A stretch of DNA of 64,000 nucleotides from UBA1258 sp963643225 (GCA_963643225.1 CAVIIX010000001.1:62001-126000), one strand, 5' to 3'; positions 1 through 9,024 are shown, counted from the stretch's first letter. Notes: a model not told the origin generated them from the letters alone. Translations and numbers: made by a program.

Positions 1-1
1 T

Positions 2-949
2 CCCGAGCGCTCATCGAGCATATTTAAGCACCTTAAGGAAGAGGAAATTGAGGAGCTTACTTTAGAGATTGCAAATACGAGAAGCATTACGCCCCAGCTT
101 AAGGAAAGTGTAATAGATGAATTCTATGAAATATGCCTGGCTCAGCAGTACATTGCAGAAGGCGGTATCGGCTATGCAAGAGAACTCCTTGAAAAGGCCC
201 TTGGCTCAGACAAGGCTCTTGACGTTATAGGTAAGCTGACTGCTTCCTTGCAGGTTAAGCCCTTTGAATTTGTACGCAAGACGGATGCATCCCAGCTTCT
301 TAACTTTATTCAGGATGAACATCCACAGACCATCGCCCTTATTTTATCTTATCTGTCCCCTAATCAGGCAGCTCTTATTATTTCTGCTCTGCCTCCGGAC
401 AGACAGTCAGACGTTGCAAAGCGTATAGCGGTTATGGACCGTACGAGTCCTGACGTTATCAAAGAGGTTGAAAAGGTATTGGAATCAAAGCTTGCTTCCC
501 TCATAAACCAGGATTACACCATTATCGGTGGCGTAGATGCGGTTGTAGACATTTTAAATACTGTAGACCGCGGTACGGAAAAGCACATCATGGAAACTCT
601 GGAAATCGAAGAGCCGGAGCTTGCCGACGAAATCAGAAAGAAAATGTTCGTATTCGAAGATATTCTGCTGCTTGAAGACAGAGCTATTCAGAGAGTACTC
701 AGAGAGGTTGATAATAATGACCTTGCCATTGCTCTTAAGTCGGCAAACGAACAGGTACAGAGTGCAATTTTCAACAACCTCTCTAAGCGTCTGGCAGTAA
801 TGATCAAGGAAGATATGGAATTTATGGGTCCTGTACGTATGAAGGACGTAGAAGAGGCTCAGCAAAAGATAGTAAATATTATAAGAAAATTAGAGGACTC
901 TGCAGAAATCGTAATTTCAAGAGGTGGAGGAGACGAAATAGTTGTCTGA
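2..949 (+). CDS. fliG: Flagellar motor switch protein FliG (5' end cut off)
   Basis: The reading frame is open from the first bases of the window, so the N-terminus lies upstream; 315 codons are visible, close to the whole of a usual 330-350 residue FliG. The middle domain (PQTIALILSYL, residues following KTDASQLLNFIQDEHPQ) and the C-terminal charged torque domain (around FEDILLLEDRAIQRVLREVD, with the conserved R/D/E residues that contact MotA) are clear. FliG sits on the MS ring, carries the FliM/FliN or FliY C-ring and transmits torque from the stator. Its stop overlaps the fliH start by a few bases, so translation is probably coupled. Confidence 0.97.
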   Translation, partial: PERSSSIFKHLKEEEIEELTLEIANTRSITPQLKESVIDEFYEICLAQQYIAEGGIGYARELLEKALGSDKALDVIGKLTASLQVKPFEFVRKTDASQLLNFIQDEHPQTIALILSYLSPNQAALIISALPPDRQSDVAKRIAVMDRTSPDVIKEVEKVLESKLASLINQDYTIIGGVDAVVDILNTVDRGTEKHIMETLEIEEPELADEIRKKMFVFEDILLLEDRAIQRVLREVDNNDLAIALKSANEQVQSAIFNNLSKRLAVMIKEDMEFMGPVRMKDVEEAQQKIVNIIRKLEDSAEIVISRGGGDEIVV

Positions 950-1871
950 TCGTGGTAACGTCTATAAGTCAAGCTTCATAAAGTTTAACAACGGTAACAC
1001 GCGTGTAATTGATTCAAGCGCTTTGGTGGCAAAACGCATGGAGGGATTTACGGGTGTTCTTAGGGAACAGGAAGAGGAGACTGCTCCAATTGAGCCTGTT
1101 TACGATGAAGAGGGTAATCTTATTTGTGATGCTTCTATAGATATGCTGACAGGTGAAGAAGGCGCTGAATATTCAGAAATTCCTGAAGAAAAAGCGTCTA
1201 AAGAAGATAATGCATCAGAAGGCGATGCGGGCTTTATCCAAAAGAGCCCTGCAAAGGGATATGTATTAAGCCCTGATGAAGTGAGAGCCGAATGCGAGGA
1301 AATGCTAAAAAAGGCAAATGCAGAGGCAGAAAACATAAGAAGCCTTGCAAGGGATGAAGCTGAAAATATAAAAAACAGCGCTAAAAATGAAGGCTATAAC
1401 GCAGGCTATGCTGAAGCAATGGCAGAGCTTGAAAATGAAAAATTCAATTTAGAGCAATACAAAATTCAGTTAAACGACGAATATGAAGCTTTGCTTGCCA
1501 ATGCAGAGCCTAAAATGGTAGAGACCATTACGGAGGTGTACGAGCACGTATTCGGAGAAAATTTTTATTCAAGAAGAGATGTAATGGTATGTCTTATAAA
1601 CAGAGCTTTAATGCACGTTGAAACAAGTGACTCCATTATTATTCACATAAGCCCTGCAGATTACGACATGCTTATAGGCATGAAAAATTCACTGTTTGAA
1701 AAGGTGCCTCTTAAAGCAGAGCCTGAAATCAATCAAAGAGAGGATTTTGAAAAGGGTATGGCAAAAATTGAAACCCCCTTTGGTATTGTGGACTGCAGTA
1801 TAGATACGGAATTAAAAGAATTACGTCGTGCTTTAACCGTTTTGTCTTACGGAGGTGGCTCACACTCATGA
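942..1871 (+). CDS. fliH: Flagellar assembly protein FliH
   Basis: 309 residues, TTG start overlapping the fliG stop, with GAGGTGGAGG at 921-930 as ribosome site. The N-terminal third is acidic and low in complexity; from about residue 115 there is a long charged helix (AEAENIRSLARDEAENIKNSAKNEG) followed by the FliH/V-ATPase subunit E-like globular end (EVYEHVFGENFYSRRDVMV). FliH dimers hold and restrain the export ATPase FliI and dock it at the C-ring. Longer than the enterobacterial protein (about 235 residues) because of the acidic N-terminus. Overlaps the fliI start by 4 bases. Confidence 0.9.
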   Translation: MSDRGNVYKSSFIKFNNGNTRVIDSSALVAKRMEGFTGVLREQEEETAPIEPVYDEEGNLICDASIDMLTGEEGAEYSEIPEEKASKEDNASEGDAGFIQKSPAKGYVLSPDEVRAECEEMLKKANAEAENIRSLARDEAENIKNSAKNEGYNAGYAEAMAELENEKFNLEQYKIQLNDEYEALLANAEPKMVETITEVYEHVFGENFYSRRDVMVCLINRALMHVETSDSIIIHISPADYDMLIGMKNSLFEKVPLKAEPEINQREDFEKGMAKIETPFGIVDCSIDTELKELRRALTVLSYGGGSHS

Positions 1872-3193
1872 GCTTAGGCAGTTTTTCTTTGGACATAGAA
1901 TACGATAAATATAAAGAGCTTGAGACGCACTGCTTCCATAAATCTCAGGGTAAGATTGCAAATGTAGTAGGCCTTACCCTGGAAAGCTACGGCCCTGACG
2001 CCAAGCTTGGAGACATATGCACGATTTACGCCAAAAACGGTGCAAGACCTTTGGCAATGGCAGAGGTAGTGGGCTTTAAAGATCAAAAGACACTATTAAT
2101 GCCCTATGAGCATGTGGACGGCGTAGGCATAGGCTGCATAGTTGAAAACGAAAACCATCCCCTTGAAGTGGTGGTGGGTGACGATATATTGGGACTTACT
2201 CTTGATGGGCTTGGGCGTCCTAATAAGGACGTAAAAATTAAAGGGGTTGCTTATCCTATAGAGGCACCGCCTCCCGATCCCATGTCAAGAAAGATAATTT
2301 CAGATGTACTGCCTCTTGGAGTAAAGGCGGTTGATGGCCTTCTTACAATCGGAAAGGGCCAAAGAATCGGTATTTTTGCAGGCTCCGGTGTAGGTAAATC
2401 GACACTTCTTGGTATGTTTGCAAGAAACACAACTGCCGATATAAACGTTATTGCCCTTATAGGTGAGCGAGGAAGAGAAGTAAGAGAATTCGTGGAGCGA
2501 GACCTTGGGGAAGAGGGTATGAAGAGAAGTGTCCTTGTAATTGCCACAAGTGACAGACCGGCTCTTGAACGTACAAAGGCTGCAAAAACCGCTACGGCTA
2601 TTGCCGAATATTTCAGGGATCAGGGTAAGGACGTGCTGCTTATGATGGACTCTCTTACTCGTTTTTCAATGGCACAGCGTGAAATAGGTCTTGCAAGCGG
2701 TGAGCCTCCAGTATCTAGGGGGTATCCGCCCAGTGTATATGCAGAGATGCCAAAGCTTCTTGAAAGAGCAGGCTGCAGTGACAAGGGCTCCATTACAGGA
2801 CTTTACACAGTGCTTGTAGACGGTGACGACTTTAACGAGCCCATAACCGATACCGCAAGAAGCATTCTTGACGGACATATAGTGTTAAACCGTAAGCTAG
2901 CCCAGAAAAATCACTATCCGGCAATTGACGTACTTGCCAGTATTTCAAGATGCATGTCCCAGATTGTGGATAGGGAACACAAAAAGGATTCCGGAAAATT
3001 TAAAAACCTTATGGCTACCTATGCAGATGCCGAAGACTTAATTAACATCGGCGCCTACAAAGCCGGCAGCAGTGATGAAATAGACGAAGCGATAAACAGG
3101 CATAAAGCGATAAATGAATTCCTTCTTCAGGAAACCGATGAAAAGCTTACCTTTGAAGAAACAATTCAGAGACTCCATGACTTATTAATGTAA
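1868..3193 (+). CDS. fliI: Flagellum-specific ATP synthase / export ATPase FliI
   Basis: 441 residues, the normal length. Walker A GSGVGKST lies at residues 172-179, the Walker B strand around VLLMMDSLTRF, and the FliI/F1-beta signature around PPSVYAEMPKLLERAG. FliI forms a hexamer under the export gate and works with FliH and FliJ to feed substrates to FlhA/FlhB. The ATG overlaps the fliH stop, indicating a coupled operon. Confidence 0.98.
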   Translation: MSLGSFSLDIEYDKYKELETHCFHKSQGKIANVVGLTLESYGPDAKLGDICTIYAKNGARPLAMAEVVGFKDQKTLLMPYEHVDGVGIGCIVENENHPLEVVVGDDILGLTLDGLGRPNKDVKIKGVAYPIEAPPPDPMSRKIISDVLPLGVKAVDGLLTIGKGQRIGIFAGSGVGKSTLLGMFARNTTADINVIALIGERGREVREFVERDLGEEGMKRSVLVIATSDRPALERTKAAKTATAIAEYFRDQGKDVLLMMDSLTRFSMAQREIGLASGEPPVSRGYPPSVYAEMPKLLERAGCSDKGSITGLYTVLVDGDDFNEPITDTARSILDGHIVLNRKLAQKNHYPAIDVLASISRCMSQIVDREHKKDSGKFKNLMATYADAEDLINIGAYKAGSSDEIDEAINRHKAINEFLLQETDEKLTFEETIQRLHDLLM

Positions 3194-3202
3194 GGGGCAC
3201 AA

Positions 3203-3649
3203 ATGGCTAAATTTCATTTTCGCCTTCAAAGTGTACTGAATTTAAAAGGTCGTCTTGAAAACCAGCAGAGAAATGTATTTTCTGCCACAAGAAAAAGACT
3301 TACAGAGGAAGAAGACAAATTAAAGGAGCTTTACAATCGTCTTGAATTTTATGAAGAAGAGGGACGAAAGCAAAGAGAGTCTTCGCTTCACATTCAGGAC
3401 ATTCTTGAAAACGAGGAAGCAATTATAAGAATTAAGGAATACATAGAAGAACAGAAAGCCCAGGTACGGCTGTGGGAAAAGAAGCTTGAAGAAGAAAGAA
3501 TAAAGCTTGTGGAAATGATGAAGGAAACAAAGACCTACGAGCGATTAAGAGAAAAAGCTTTGGAAACCTATCTTGAGGAAGAAAAGCACGAAGAGGGCGT
3601 ACTAAACGACGAACATAACAGTTACGTCTATGGTGTAAAAGAAGCGTAA
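3203..3649 (+). CDS. fliJ: Flagellar export chaperone/stalk protein FliJ
   Basis: 148 residues, almost entirely charged coiled coil, starting AKFHFRLQSVLNLKGRLENQQRN, which is the typical FliJ N-terminus (FxFRLQxVLxLK). FliJ is the gamma-subunit-like stalk of the export ATPase ring and binds FlhA. Directly follows fliI, the standard position. Sequence conservation in FliJ is low, so the assignment rests on the N-terminal motif, coil character and position. Confidence 0.9.
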   Translation: MAKFHFRLQSVLNLKGRLENQQRNVFSATRKRLTEEEDKLKELYNRLEFYEEEGRKQRESSLHIQDILENEEAIIRIKEYIEEQKAQVRLWEKKLEEERIKLVEMMKETKTYERLREKALETYLEEEKHEEGVLNDEHNSYVYGVKEA

Positions 3650-3661
3650 AGGTGGATTTTT

Positions 3662-4522
3662 ATGGCAGACGATAACAAGGCCGAAAAAAGACAAATAAAA
3701 GAGGAACGCAAGCGCTTAAAGCAGGAAGAAAAGCAACAAAAGCAGGAAATTAAGAAGCGTGCCAAGGAGATATCCAGGCGTGAAGCAGAAATCGAGGCTG
3801 AAGAAGACACAGGCGGAGGGGCCTCCTCTTTTCTTGTGACCATGATAATAGTGGCGGTGTGGATAGCGATACTTTGCTTTTTAATAAAGCTTGATGTAGG
3901 TGGCTTTGGTTCTGAAATTTTAACTCCCTTACTTAAGGATATACCGGTAATTAATAAAATTTTACCGGGAGAACCGGAAGAAACCGAGACCTTAGATGAA
4001 GGCAACTACGGCGGCTACACTTCCCTTAAGGAGGCGGTGGAGTACATAAAGGTATTGGAGCTTGAGCTTGAGCATGCCCAGACTGTTAACAATGCAAATT
4101 CCGAAGAAATTACAGAGCTTAAGGCAGAGGTGGAACGGCTTACGGGATTTGAACAGATGCAGGTAGAATTCCAGCGAATAAAGGAACAGTTCTACGAAGA
4201 GGTTATTTATTCGGATAAGAGCCCCGGTATTGAAGAATACCAAAAATTCTACGAGTCAATGGACCCGACCACAGCTGAGGCTTTATATAAGCAGGTTCTT
4301 TTGCAGATAGAAGAAGACAAGGAAATGGATGCCTACGTTTCAAAATATTCACAGATGAAGCCTAAGGCAGCAGCTGCAATCTTTAACGAGATGACAGATA
4401 ATCTTATGCTTGTGGCAGAAATTCTTACCGCTATGGACCCGGATGCGGCAGCAGACATTCTTGCGGCGATGGATTCAGGTACGGCAGCAAAATTAACCGA
4501 AATAATGTATCCTGAGGGTTAA
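3662..4522 (+). CDS. MotE-like flagellar protein with MgtE N-terminal-type domain
   Basis: 286 residues. A strongly basic/acidic N-terminus (residues 1-50) is followed by one membrane segment (about 57-76, SFLVTMIIVAVWIAILCFLI), a coiled coil (about 120-165), and a C-terminal helical repeat region (YSQMKPKAAAAIFNEMT ... AMDPDAAADILAAMD) resembling the MgtE intracellular N domain. This build matches the MotE/YlxF family found between fliJ and fliK in Firmicutes fla operons (established positional knowledge). MotE proteins of rhizobia are periplasmic chaperones for MotC; the role in Firmicutes is not settled. Probably membrane anchored with the C-terminal part outside. Confidence 0.75.
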   Translation: MADDNKAEKRQIKEERKRLKQEEKQQKQEIKKRAKEISRREAEIEAEEDTGGGASSFLVTMIIVAVWIAILCFLIKLDVGGFGSEILTPLLKDIPVINKILPGEPEETETLDEGNYGGYTSLKEAVEYIKVLELELEHAQTVNNANSEEITELKAEVERLTGFEQMQVEFQRIKEQFYEEVIYSDKSPGIEEYQKFYESMDPTTAEALYKQVLLQIEEDKEMDAYVSKYSQMKPKAAAAIFNEMTDNLMLVAEILTAMDPDAAADILAAMDSGTAAKLTEIMYPEG

Positions 4523-4634
4523 GTTTTTTGATTTAATACCGATATATAGTATGTGGGACAAGGGTAATAGGAATATTACGCTTGTCTTTAGGATATTAAA
4601 AAGCACCTTGACAACTGAAGAGAGGAGGAATGAA

Positions 4635-6062
4635 ATGACCAGTACACCTGTGACAGGTCTTGATAATTCTGTTTTAATGAATTATAAGACTCAGACACAA
4701 AGCATGGACTTAACCGGTACTTCCGATTTTAAAAGCTTCATGAACAGTTCAAAAGCTTCTTTAAAGACAGACGAAAGTAAGACTCTAAAGAAAAATGATA
4801 CTGCTTCAAAAGAAACGGACAAAACGGAAGCTGACGATAAGCCCATGGAAACAAAAGAGGTTTCGGATAAGAAGCCTAAAAAGTGTGAAGAGGTTACAAA
4901 AAACGTTAAGGATGAGGACGTATCAAGGGTAGAAAAAGCGATCAACGAAGTGCTTGAAGAAATCAGTGAAGAGCTTGATGTATCTTTAGAAGACATTGAG
5001 GCAGCTCTTGAAACTTTGGGTCTTACGACGCTTGCTTTGCTCGATGCGGAAAAGCTTCCTGAAATTGTTGCTCAGATTTTTGGCCTTGAAGACACAATTT
5101 CTTTGGCTACAGACGATGCAGCCTATGAAGGCCTTTTAAACATCACTGACTCGGTTAAGGAAACCGTTGAAGAATTGTGTAAGGATGTTGAAATCCCTGC
5201 GGAAGAATTCAAGGAAGCTTTGAAGGTGAATGAAGAGCCTGCAAAAGAAAAAGTTTCTTTAAATAATGAAGAGCCTGCAAAAGAAAAAGTTTCTTTAAAT
5301 AATGAAGAAGCTGCAAATGAAAACGTTTCTTTAAATGAAGAACCCAAACACTTTGAAGAAAAGATTACGGTTTCAGACAATCGAAAAGAGCATACCTATG
5401 AAGGAGGGGCTGACAATTCTTTGGAAACTAAAGAGGTTGAAGCTTTTAAAATCGAGGTATCAAGGGAATTTGACGGGGAAGATAATAAAGGCTTCAATCC
5501 TGACACAAATTCCCAACAGAATCCTTTAAGCTTTGCAGAAAAATTACTTGAAAGAGTAACAGAGGCTTTAAATAAGGAATCTGAAACGGTATCCTACACA
5601 AGCTTTGATGCACAGAACATTTTAGACCAGATTACGGAATCCATTAAGGTGGATGTAAGCAGTGAAACAAGTGAAATTAATTTAAAGCTTCACCCTGAAT
5701 CACTTGGTACGGTAAGCGTTAAGGTTCTTACTAACAGCGAGGGCGTTTTGACAGCCGAATTCAGAGCACAGAACGACGCGGTTAAAGCAGTAATCGAAAG
5801 TCAGGCAGTTGTGCTTAAGGAAGCCCTTGAAGCTAAGGGTGTTACCGTTGAAGCGGTAGAGGTACTTGTACAGAGTCATCAGTTTGACAGAAATTTAAGC
5901 GATCAAAGTAAAGGCTATAACGAAGAAGCACCTAAGAAAAGGGGCTTAAGAAGAATTAACCTTTCGGATGAAATGGCGCTTGAAGAAACTGAAGATTCAG
6001 AAGACACATTGGTAAAAGAAATGATGGCACAGAATGGTAACACTATTGATTACAGTGCATAA
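4635..6062 (+). CDS. fliK: Flagellar hook-length control protein FliK
   Basis: 475 residues from the ATG at 4635, which has GAGGAGGAA at 4622-4630 just upstream; an in-frame ATG at 4551 lacks a ribosome site. The N-terminal two thirds are acidic and disordered-looking, as expected for the molecular ruler. The C-terminal FliK domain is clear (LKLHPESLGTVSVKVL ... AEFRAQNDAVKAVIESQ ... LKEALEAKGV). FliK measures hook length and switches FlhB specificity. A tandem repeat of 12 residues (EEPAKEKVSLNN) lies inside the ruler part (see separate entry). Confidence 0.92.
   Translation: MTSTPVTGLDNSVLMNYKTQTQSMDLTGTSDFKSFMNSSKASLKTDESKTLKKNDTASKETDKTEADDKPMETKEVSDKKPKKCEEVTKNVKDEDVSRVEKAINEVLEEISEELDVSLEDIEAALETLGLTTLALLDAEKLPEIVAQIFGLEDTISLATDDAAYEGLLNITDSVKETVEELCKDVEIPAEEFKEALKVNEEPAKEKVSLNNEEPAKEKVSLNNEEAANENVSLNEEPKHFEEKITVSDNRKEHTYEGGADNSLETKEVEAFKIEVSREFDGEDNKGFNPDTNSQQNPLSFAEKLLERVTEALNKESETVSYTSFDAQNILDQITESIKVDVSSETSEINLKLHPESLGTVSVKVLTNSEGVLTAEFRAQNDAVKAVIESQAVVLKEALEAKGVTVEAVEVLVQSHQFDRNLSDQSKGYNEEAPKKRGLRRINLSDEMALEETEDSEDTLVKEMMAQNGNTIDYSA
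5229..5336 (+). repeat. 36-bp tandem repeat inside fliK
   Basis: Units at 5229-5264 and 5265-5300 are identical base for base; a third unit at 5301-5336 differs at several positions. Each unit encodes NEEPAKEKVSLN, so the repeat is in frame and changes ruler length by 12 residues per unit. The perfect identity of two neighbouring copies suggests a recent duplication. Confidence 0.95.
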
Positions 6063-6089
6063 TCATGTAAATCAGAAAGGAACGAAAAA

Positions 6090-6752
6090 ATGGCAAGCAG
6101 CGGAATTTCAGCAGTAGTTAAAGACGGAGTATTACAGGAGACAACAGCTTCTTCCCTTTCTTTATCTACAGAAACCACATCAGGTTCCTCAAGCCTTGAC
6201 AAAGATGCTTTCTTACAGCTACTGGTAGCTCAGATGAAATATCAGGATCCTTTGCAGCCTACCGATAATACGGAATATATTTCACAGCTTGCTACATTCT
6301 CAGAGCTTGAAGAAATGCAGAATATGACAGCCAGCAGCAATTTGCAGAGAGCAAGCGGTCTGGTGGGTCAGGAGGTTATTTGTAAGGTTACCAATTCATC
6401 TACAGGCGCTACCCAGTATGTGCAGGGTCAGGTTGACTACGTGGTATACGAAAATAACAAAGCCTATATATCAATTGAGGATGCGCTTTATTCAATTGAT
6501 GATGTATACGAAGTTATCGATTCAGGCTATTCTGAAGCATATTCACTTGCTAAACAGTTTGTATCTGCCTTATCGGCTTTCCCAGAGGCTTCAAATCTTA
6601 CAACCGATTATGAATCGGCACTTACAACCCTGAGAACAACCTACAATGAGATGAATTCTTACCAGAAATCCTTTATTTCAGGTGATGTCGTTACATTACT
6701 TGAAAGCTATGAAGCCAAAATGAAGGAATTGAAATTAACCTGTGAACAGTAA
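6090..6752 (+). CDS. flgD: Flagellar hook assembly (basal-body rod modification) protein FlgD
   Basis: 220 residues with GAAAGGAACG upstream of the ATG. Residues about 30-95 carry the FlgD hallmark LDKDAFLQLLVAQMKYQDPLQPTDNTEYISQLATFSELEEMQNM. The following part (QVDYVVYENNKAYISIEDALYSIDDVYEV) is the short hook-cap domain seen in clostridia rather than the longer enteric Tudor/FnIII region. The last ~70 residues are a helical extension I do not recognise. FlgD is the hook cap scaffold and is removed when the hook is complete. Confidence 0.95.
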   Translation: MASSGISAVVKDGVLQETTASSLSLSTETTSGSSSLDKDAFLQLLVAQMKYQDPLQPTDNTEYISQLATFSELEEMQNMTASSNLQRASGLVGQEVICKVTNSSTGATQYVQGQVDYVVYENNKAYISIEDALYSIDDVYEVIDSGYSEAYSLAKQFVSALSAFPEASNLTTDYESALTTLRTTYNEMNSYQKSFISGDVVTLLESYEAKMKELKLTCEQ

Positions 6753-6781
6753 CTTTTCTTTTGAAACACGAGGTGAGGAAT

Positions 6782-7180
6782 ATGGATATTCAAAAAAACA
6801 ATTTCCTTTCTATCGCCCAAATTAAAGATCAGTATTTAAATAATACTGAGAAAACACAGGAAACCAAAAAGTCGGAGGTTTCCTTTAGTGACATATTAAA
6901 GCAGAAACAGGGCATTAGCTTAGATAAAGAATTAAAATTTTCAAAGCATGCGGCAAATCGCCTTGTGGACAGAAATATTTCACTGTCAGATAAGCAGCTT
7001 GAACGCCTTAATACGGCAACGGTTCAGGCAGGGCAGAAAGGAATCAAGGAATCACTTGTGTTGGTGGATTCTCTGGCTTTTGTAGTCAACATCCAAAACA
7101 ATACTGTGATAACCGCTTTAGACAAGTCGGAGACTGATCTAAGCATTTTTACAAATATAGACGGAGCAGTAATTATTTAG
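6782..7180 (+). CDS. Flagellar operon protein of the flg_new family (TIGR02530 type)
   Basis: 132 residues from the ATG at 6782, chosen because GAGGTGAGGA lies at 6770-6779 (an upstream TTG at 6761 has none). The C-terminal half (LKFSKHAANRLVDRNISLSDKQLERLNTA ... DSLAFVVNIQNNTVITALDK) matches the small protein family encoded between flgD and flgE in Firmicutes and spirochaetes. Its biochemical role is not known to me; position suggests a part in hook assembly or export. Confidence 0.8.
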   Translation: MDIQKNNFLSIAQIKDQYLNNTEKTQETKKSEVSFSDILKQKQGISLDKELKFSKHAANRLVDRNISLSDKQLERLNTATVQAGQKGIKESLVLVDSLAFVVNIQNNTVITALDKSETDLSIFTNIDGAVII

Positions 7181-7255
7181 CCGGACCTTACGGAGGCTAA
7201 AGCTTCTGACTGACAGAGGAAGCTTAAACTGCAGTTCTAAAGGAGGTCACTCACT

Positions 7256-8917
7256 ATGATGAGATCAATGTACTCTGGTGTTTCAGGTCTTAAGACCCAC
7301 CAGACTAAAATGGACGTTATCGGTAACAATATCGCCAACGTCAACACAGTGGCTTATAAGTCACAGTCAATAACATTCTCTGAACTTATGTATCAGACCA
7401 CCCAGAAATCTTCGGGCCCCAATGAATTAACCGGTACCGGTGGTACCAATGCCCGCCAGATTGGTCTTGGTGTTCAGTCTGCAGCTATTAACACAGCAAT
7501 TACCACTCAGGGTGCTACCCAGACAACAGGCAACCCTTTCGATTTATGTATTACAGGTGAATCATTCTTTATCGTATCCGATGGTTCATCAAATTATTTC
7601 ACCCGTGCCGGCGCTTTCTCAGTCGATTCAGTTGGTAACCTTGTTATGACAAGTAACGGTTATAACGTAATGGGATGGCAGGTAGACGAAGAAACCATGA
7701 CCATCAAGCAGGATACCGTATCCGCTTTGAGAATTATGAGTGCCGACAACATGACTTATCCTCCGGAAGCTACAGAAAAGGGTTATTTATCCGGAATTCT
7801 TGATAAAAACGATTCTGACGTTGGTACTGAAGCGGGTAAGGCAATCAGCTTTTCTTTCTACGATAGCCTAGGCTATGCATACACTGCAAAATTTTCAATC
7901 CATTCAACAACTGCTGATGGTGAATATTACGTACAGCTTGATGATATTCTGGATTCAAATGCTGTATCCATTACTGAAAAATACGAAGACGCTGAACTTG
8001 CAGATTTAGTAAGCATTAACGCAGATTCCGCTTTTGATGCAAACGTTAATCAGGCAGTTAACATGCTTGACACCGCTTCTTTTGACGGTACGAATTTTAC
8101 ATATACTGATAAAGACGGCAATTCACAGACACTTGCATTAACAGCATTTACAACGCTTAATAGTGACGGTAAATACGAACTTTCAACTACGCTTACAGAT
8201 GCCACAAAGGATGCCTTAAAGCTTATTTATGGTGACGACCTTGATTTAGACAACATTAAGGCGGCCTTAATCGGTACTGACGGTAATATGACAATTTCCT
8301 CTCTTCACGTTGCCGGTGCATTGCTTAAATATTCAACGGATGACGGCTCCTTTACTTCCATCGGCAGCAAAAAGGCAATCACACTTGACTTCCTTGATGC
8401 TGTAGGCGGCAGCGGTGCAGATGCAGGCACCTCCTTAAAGCAGTTTTCGGATATTGAAATCGACTGGACTGCCACAAATATGTACAATAATTCCGGTACC
8501 TCAACAATCGGAGCTACCTCCGGTGATAAGGATGGTCTTGGTGCAGGAAGAAAGCTTGGCAACATGACAGGCGTTACCATTCAGACAAACGGTATGATTT
8601 ATGCTTCCTACGACAATGGTATGACACGTCTTATGGGACAGATAGCAGTTGCAGAATTTTCAAATGCCGCAGGTCTTGAAAAAGCCGGTGATAACCTTTA
8701 TTCAGCATCCCTTAACTCCGGCGAATTTGACGGTGTGGGCGTTGATATTACAGGCTCCGGCGGCTACATGACAACCGGCGTTTTGGAAATGAGCAACGTT
8801 GACCTTTCAACGGAATTTACCGAAATGATTACCACCCAGCGTGGTTTTCAGGCAAATTCAAGAATTATCACTGTTTCAGATACTATGCTTGAGGAGCTTG
8901 TTAACCTTAAGAGATAA
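7256..8917 (+). CDS. flgE: Flagellar hook protein FlgE
   Basis: 553 residues, at the long end for FlgE. AGGAGG at 7241-7246 precedes the ATG at 7256 (a second ATG at 7259 is possible). The N-terminal D0 rod/hook motif (MYSGVSGLKTHQTKMDVIGNNIANVNTVAYK) and the C-terminal partner helix (GVLEMSNVDLSTEFTEMITTQRGFQANSRI) are canonical and form the hook core; the long middle (about 130-440) is the surface-exposed, variable region. A terminator-like hairpin follows immediately. Confidence 0.97.
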   Translation: MMRSMYSGVSGLKTHQTKMDVIGNNIANVNTVAYKSQSITFSELMYQTTQKSSGPNELTGTGGTNARQIGLGVQSAAINTAITTQGATQTTGNPFDLCITGESFFIVSDGSSNYFTRAGAFSVDSVGNLVMTSNGYNVMGWQVDEETMTIKQDTVSALRIMSADNMTYPPEATEKGYLSGILDKNDSDVGTEAGKAISFSFYDSLGYAYTAKFSIHSTTADGEYYVQLDDILDSNAVSITEKYEDAELADLVSINADSAFDANVNQAVNMLDTASFDGTNFTYTDKDGNSQTLALTAFTTLNSDGKYELSTTLTDATKDALKLIYGDDLDLDNIKAALIGTDGNMTISSLHVAGALLKYSTDDGSFTSIGSKKAITLDFLDAVGGSGADAGTSLKQFSDIEIDWTATNMYNNSGTSTIGATSGDKDGLGAGRKLGNMTGVTIQTNGMIYASYDNGMTRLMGQIAVAEFSNAAGLEKAGDNLYSASLNSGEFDGVGVDITGSGGYMTTGVLEMSNVDLSTEFTEMITTQRGFQANSRIITVSDTMLEELVNLKR

Positions 8918-8928
8918 TTAAATAGAGA

Positions 8929-8970
8929 AAGGGGAACTAAACGGATTTGGTTCCCCTTACTTCTGTTTTT
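8929..8970 (+). terminator. Terminator-like hairpin inside the fla/che operon, after flgE
   Basis: AAGGGGAAC at 8929-8937 pairs perfectly with GTTCCCCTT at 8950-8958 (9 bp, mostly GC, 12-nt loop). It is followed by ACTTCTG and a run of five T (8966-8970). The downstream genes have no obvious new promoter, so this probably acts as a partial terminator or 3' end stabiliser rather than the end of the operon. Confidence 0.7.
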
Positions 8971-9024
8971 ACCATATAGGAATTGCGCTGCAATTCCTAT
9001 ATGGTAAAAATGGCACTACGTGCC
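8966..9024 (+). repeat. Palindromic intergenic element, copy 1
   Basis: ACCATATAGGAATTGC at 8971-8986 is the exact reverse complement of 8990-9005, with three bases (GCT) between; the flanking T5 (8966-8970) and A5 (9006-9010) extend the pairing to 21 bp per arm. A second small hairpin, GGCAC-TAC-GTGCC, lies at 9012-9024. The same two-part unit recurs at about 31,916 and (inverted) about 33,945, and the first part at about 52,630. The rest of the flgE-flbD gap (9025-9091) is AT-rich with no gene seen. Confidence 0.9.

Noticed and set aside
4551..4634. N-terminal extension of FliK from the ATG at 4551
   Set aside because: No ribosome site before it, whereas a strong one precedes the ATG at 4635, and the extra residues do not resemble FliK.
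8966..9024. CRISPR array or insertion-sequence end
   Set aside because: Repeat copies are single and tens of kilobases apart, without spacers; no transposase gene is in the window.
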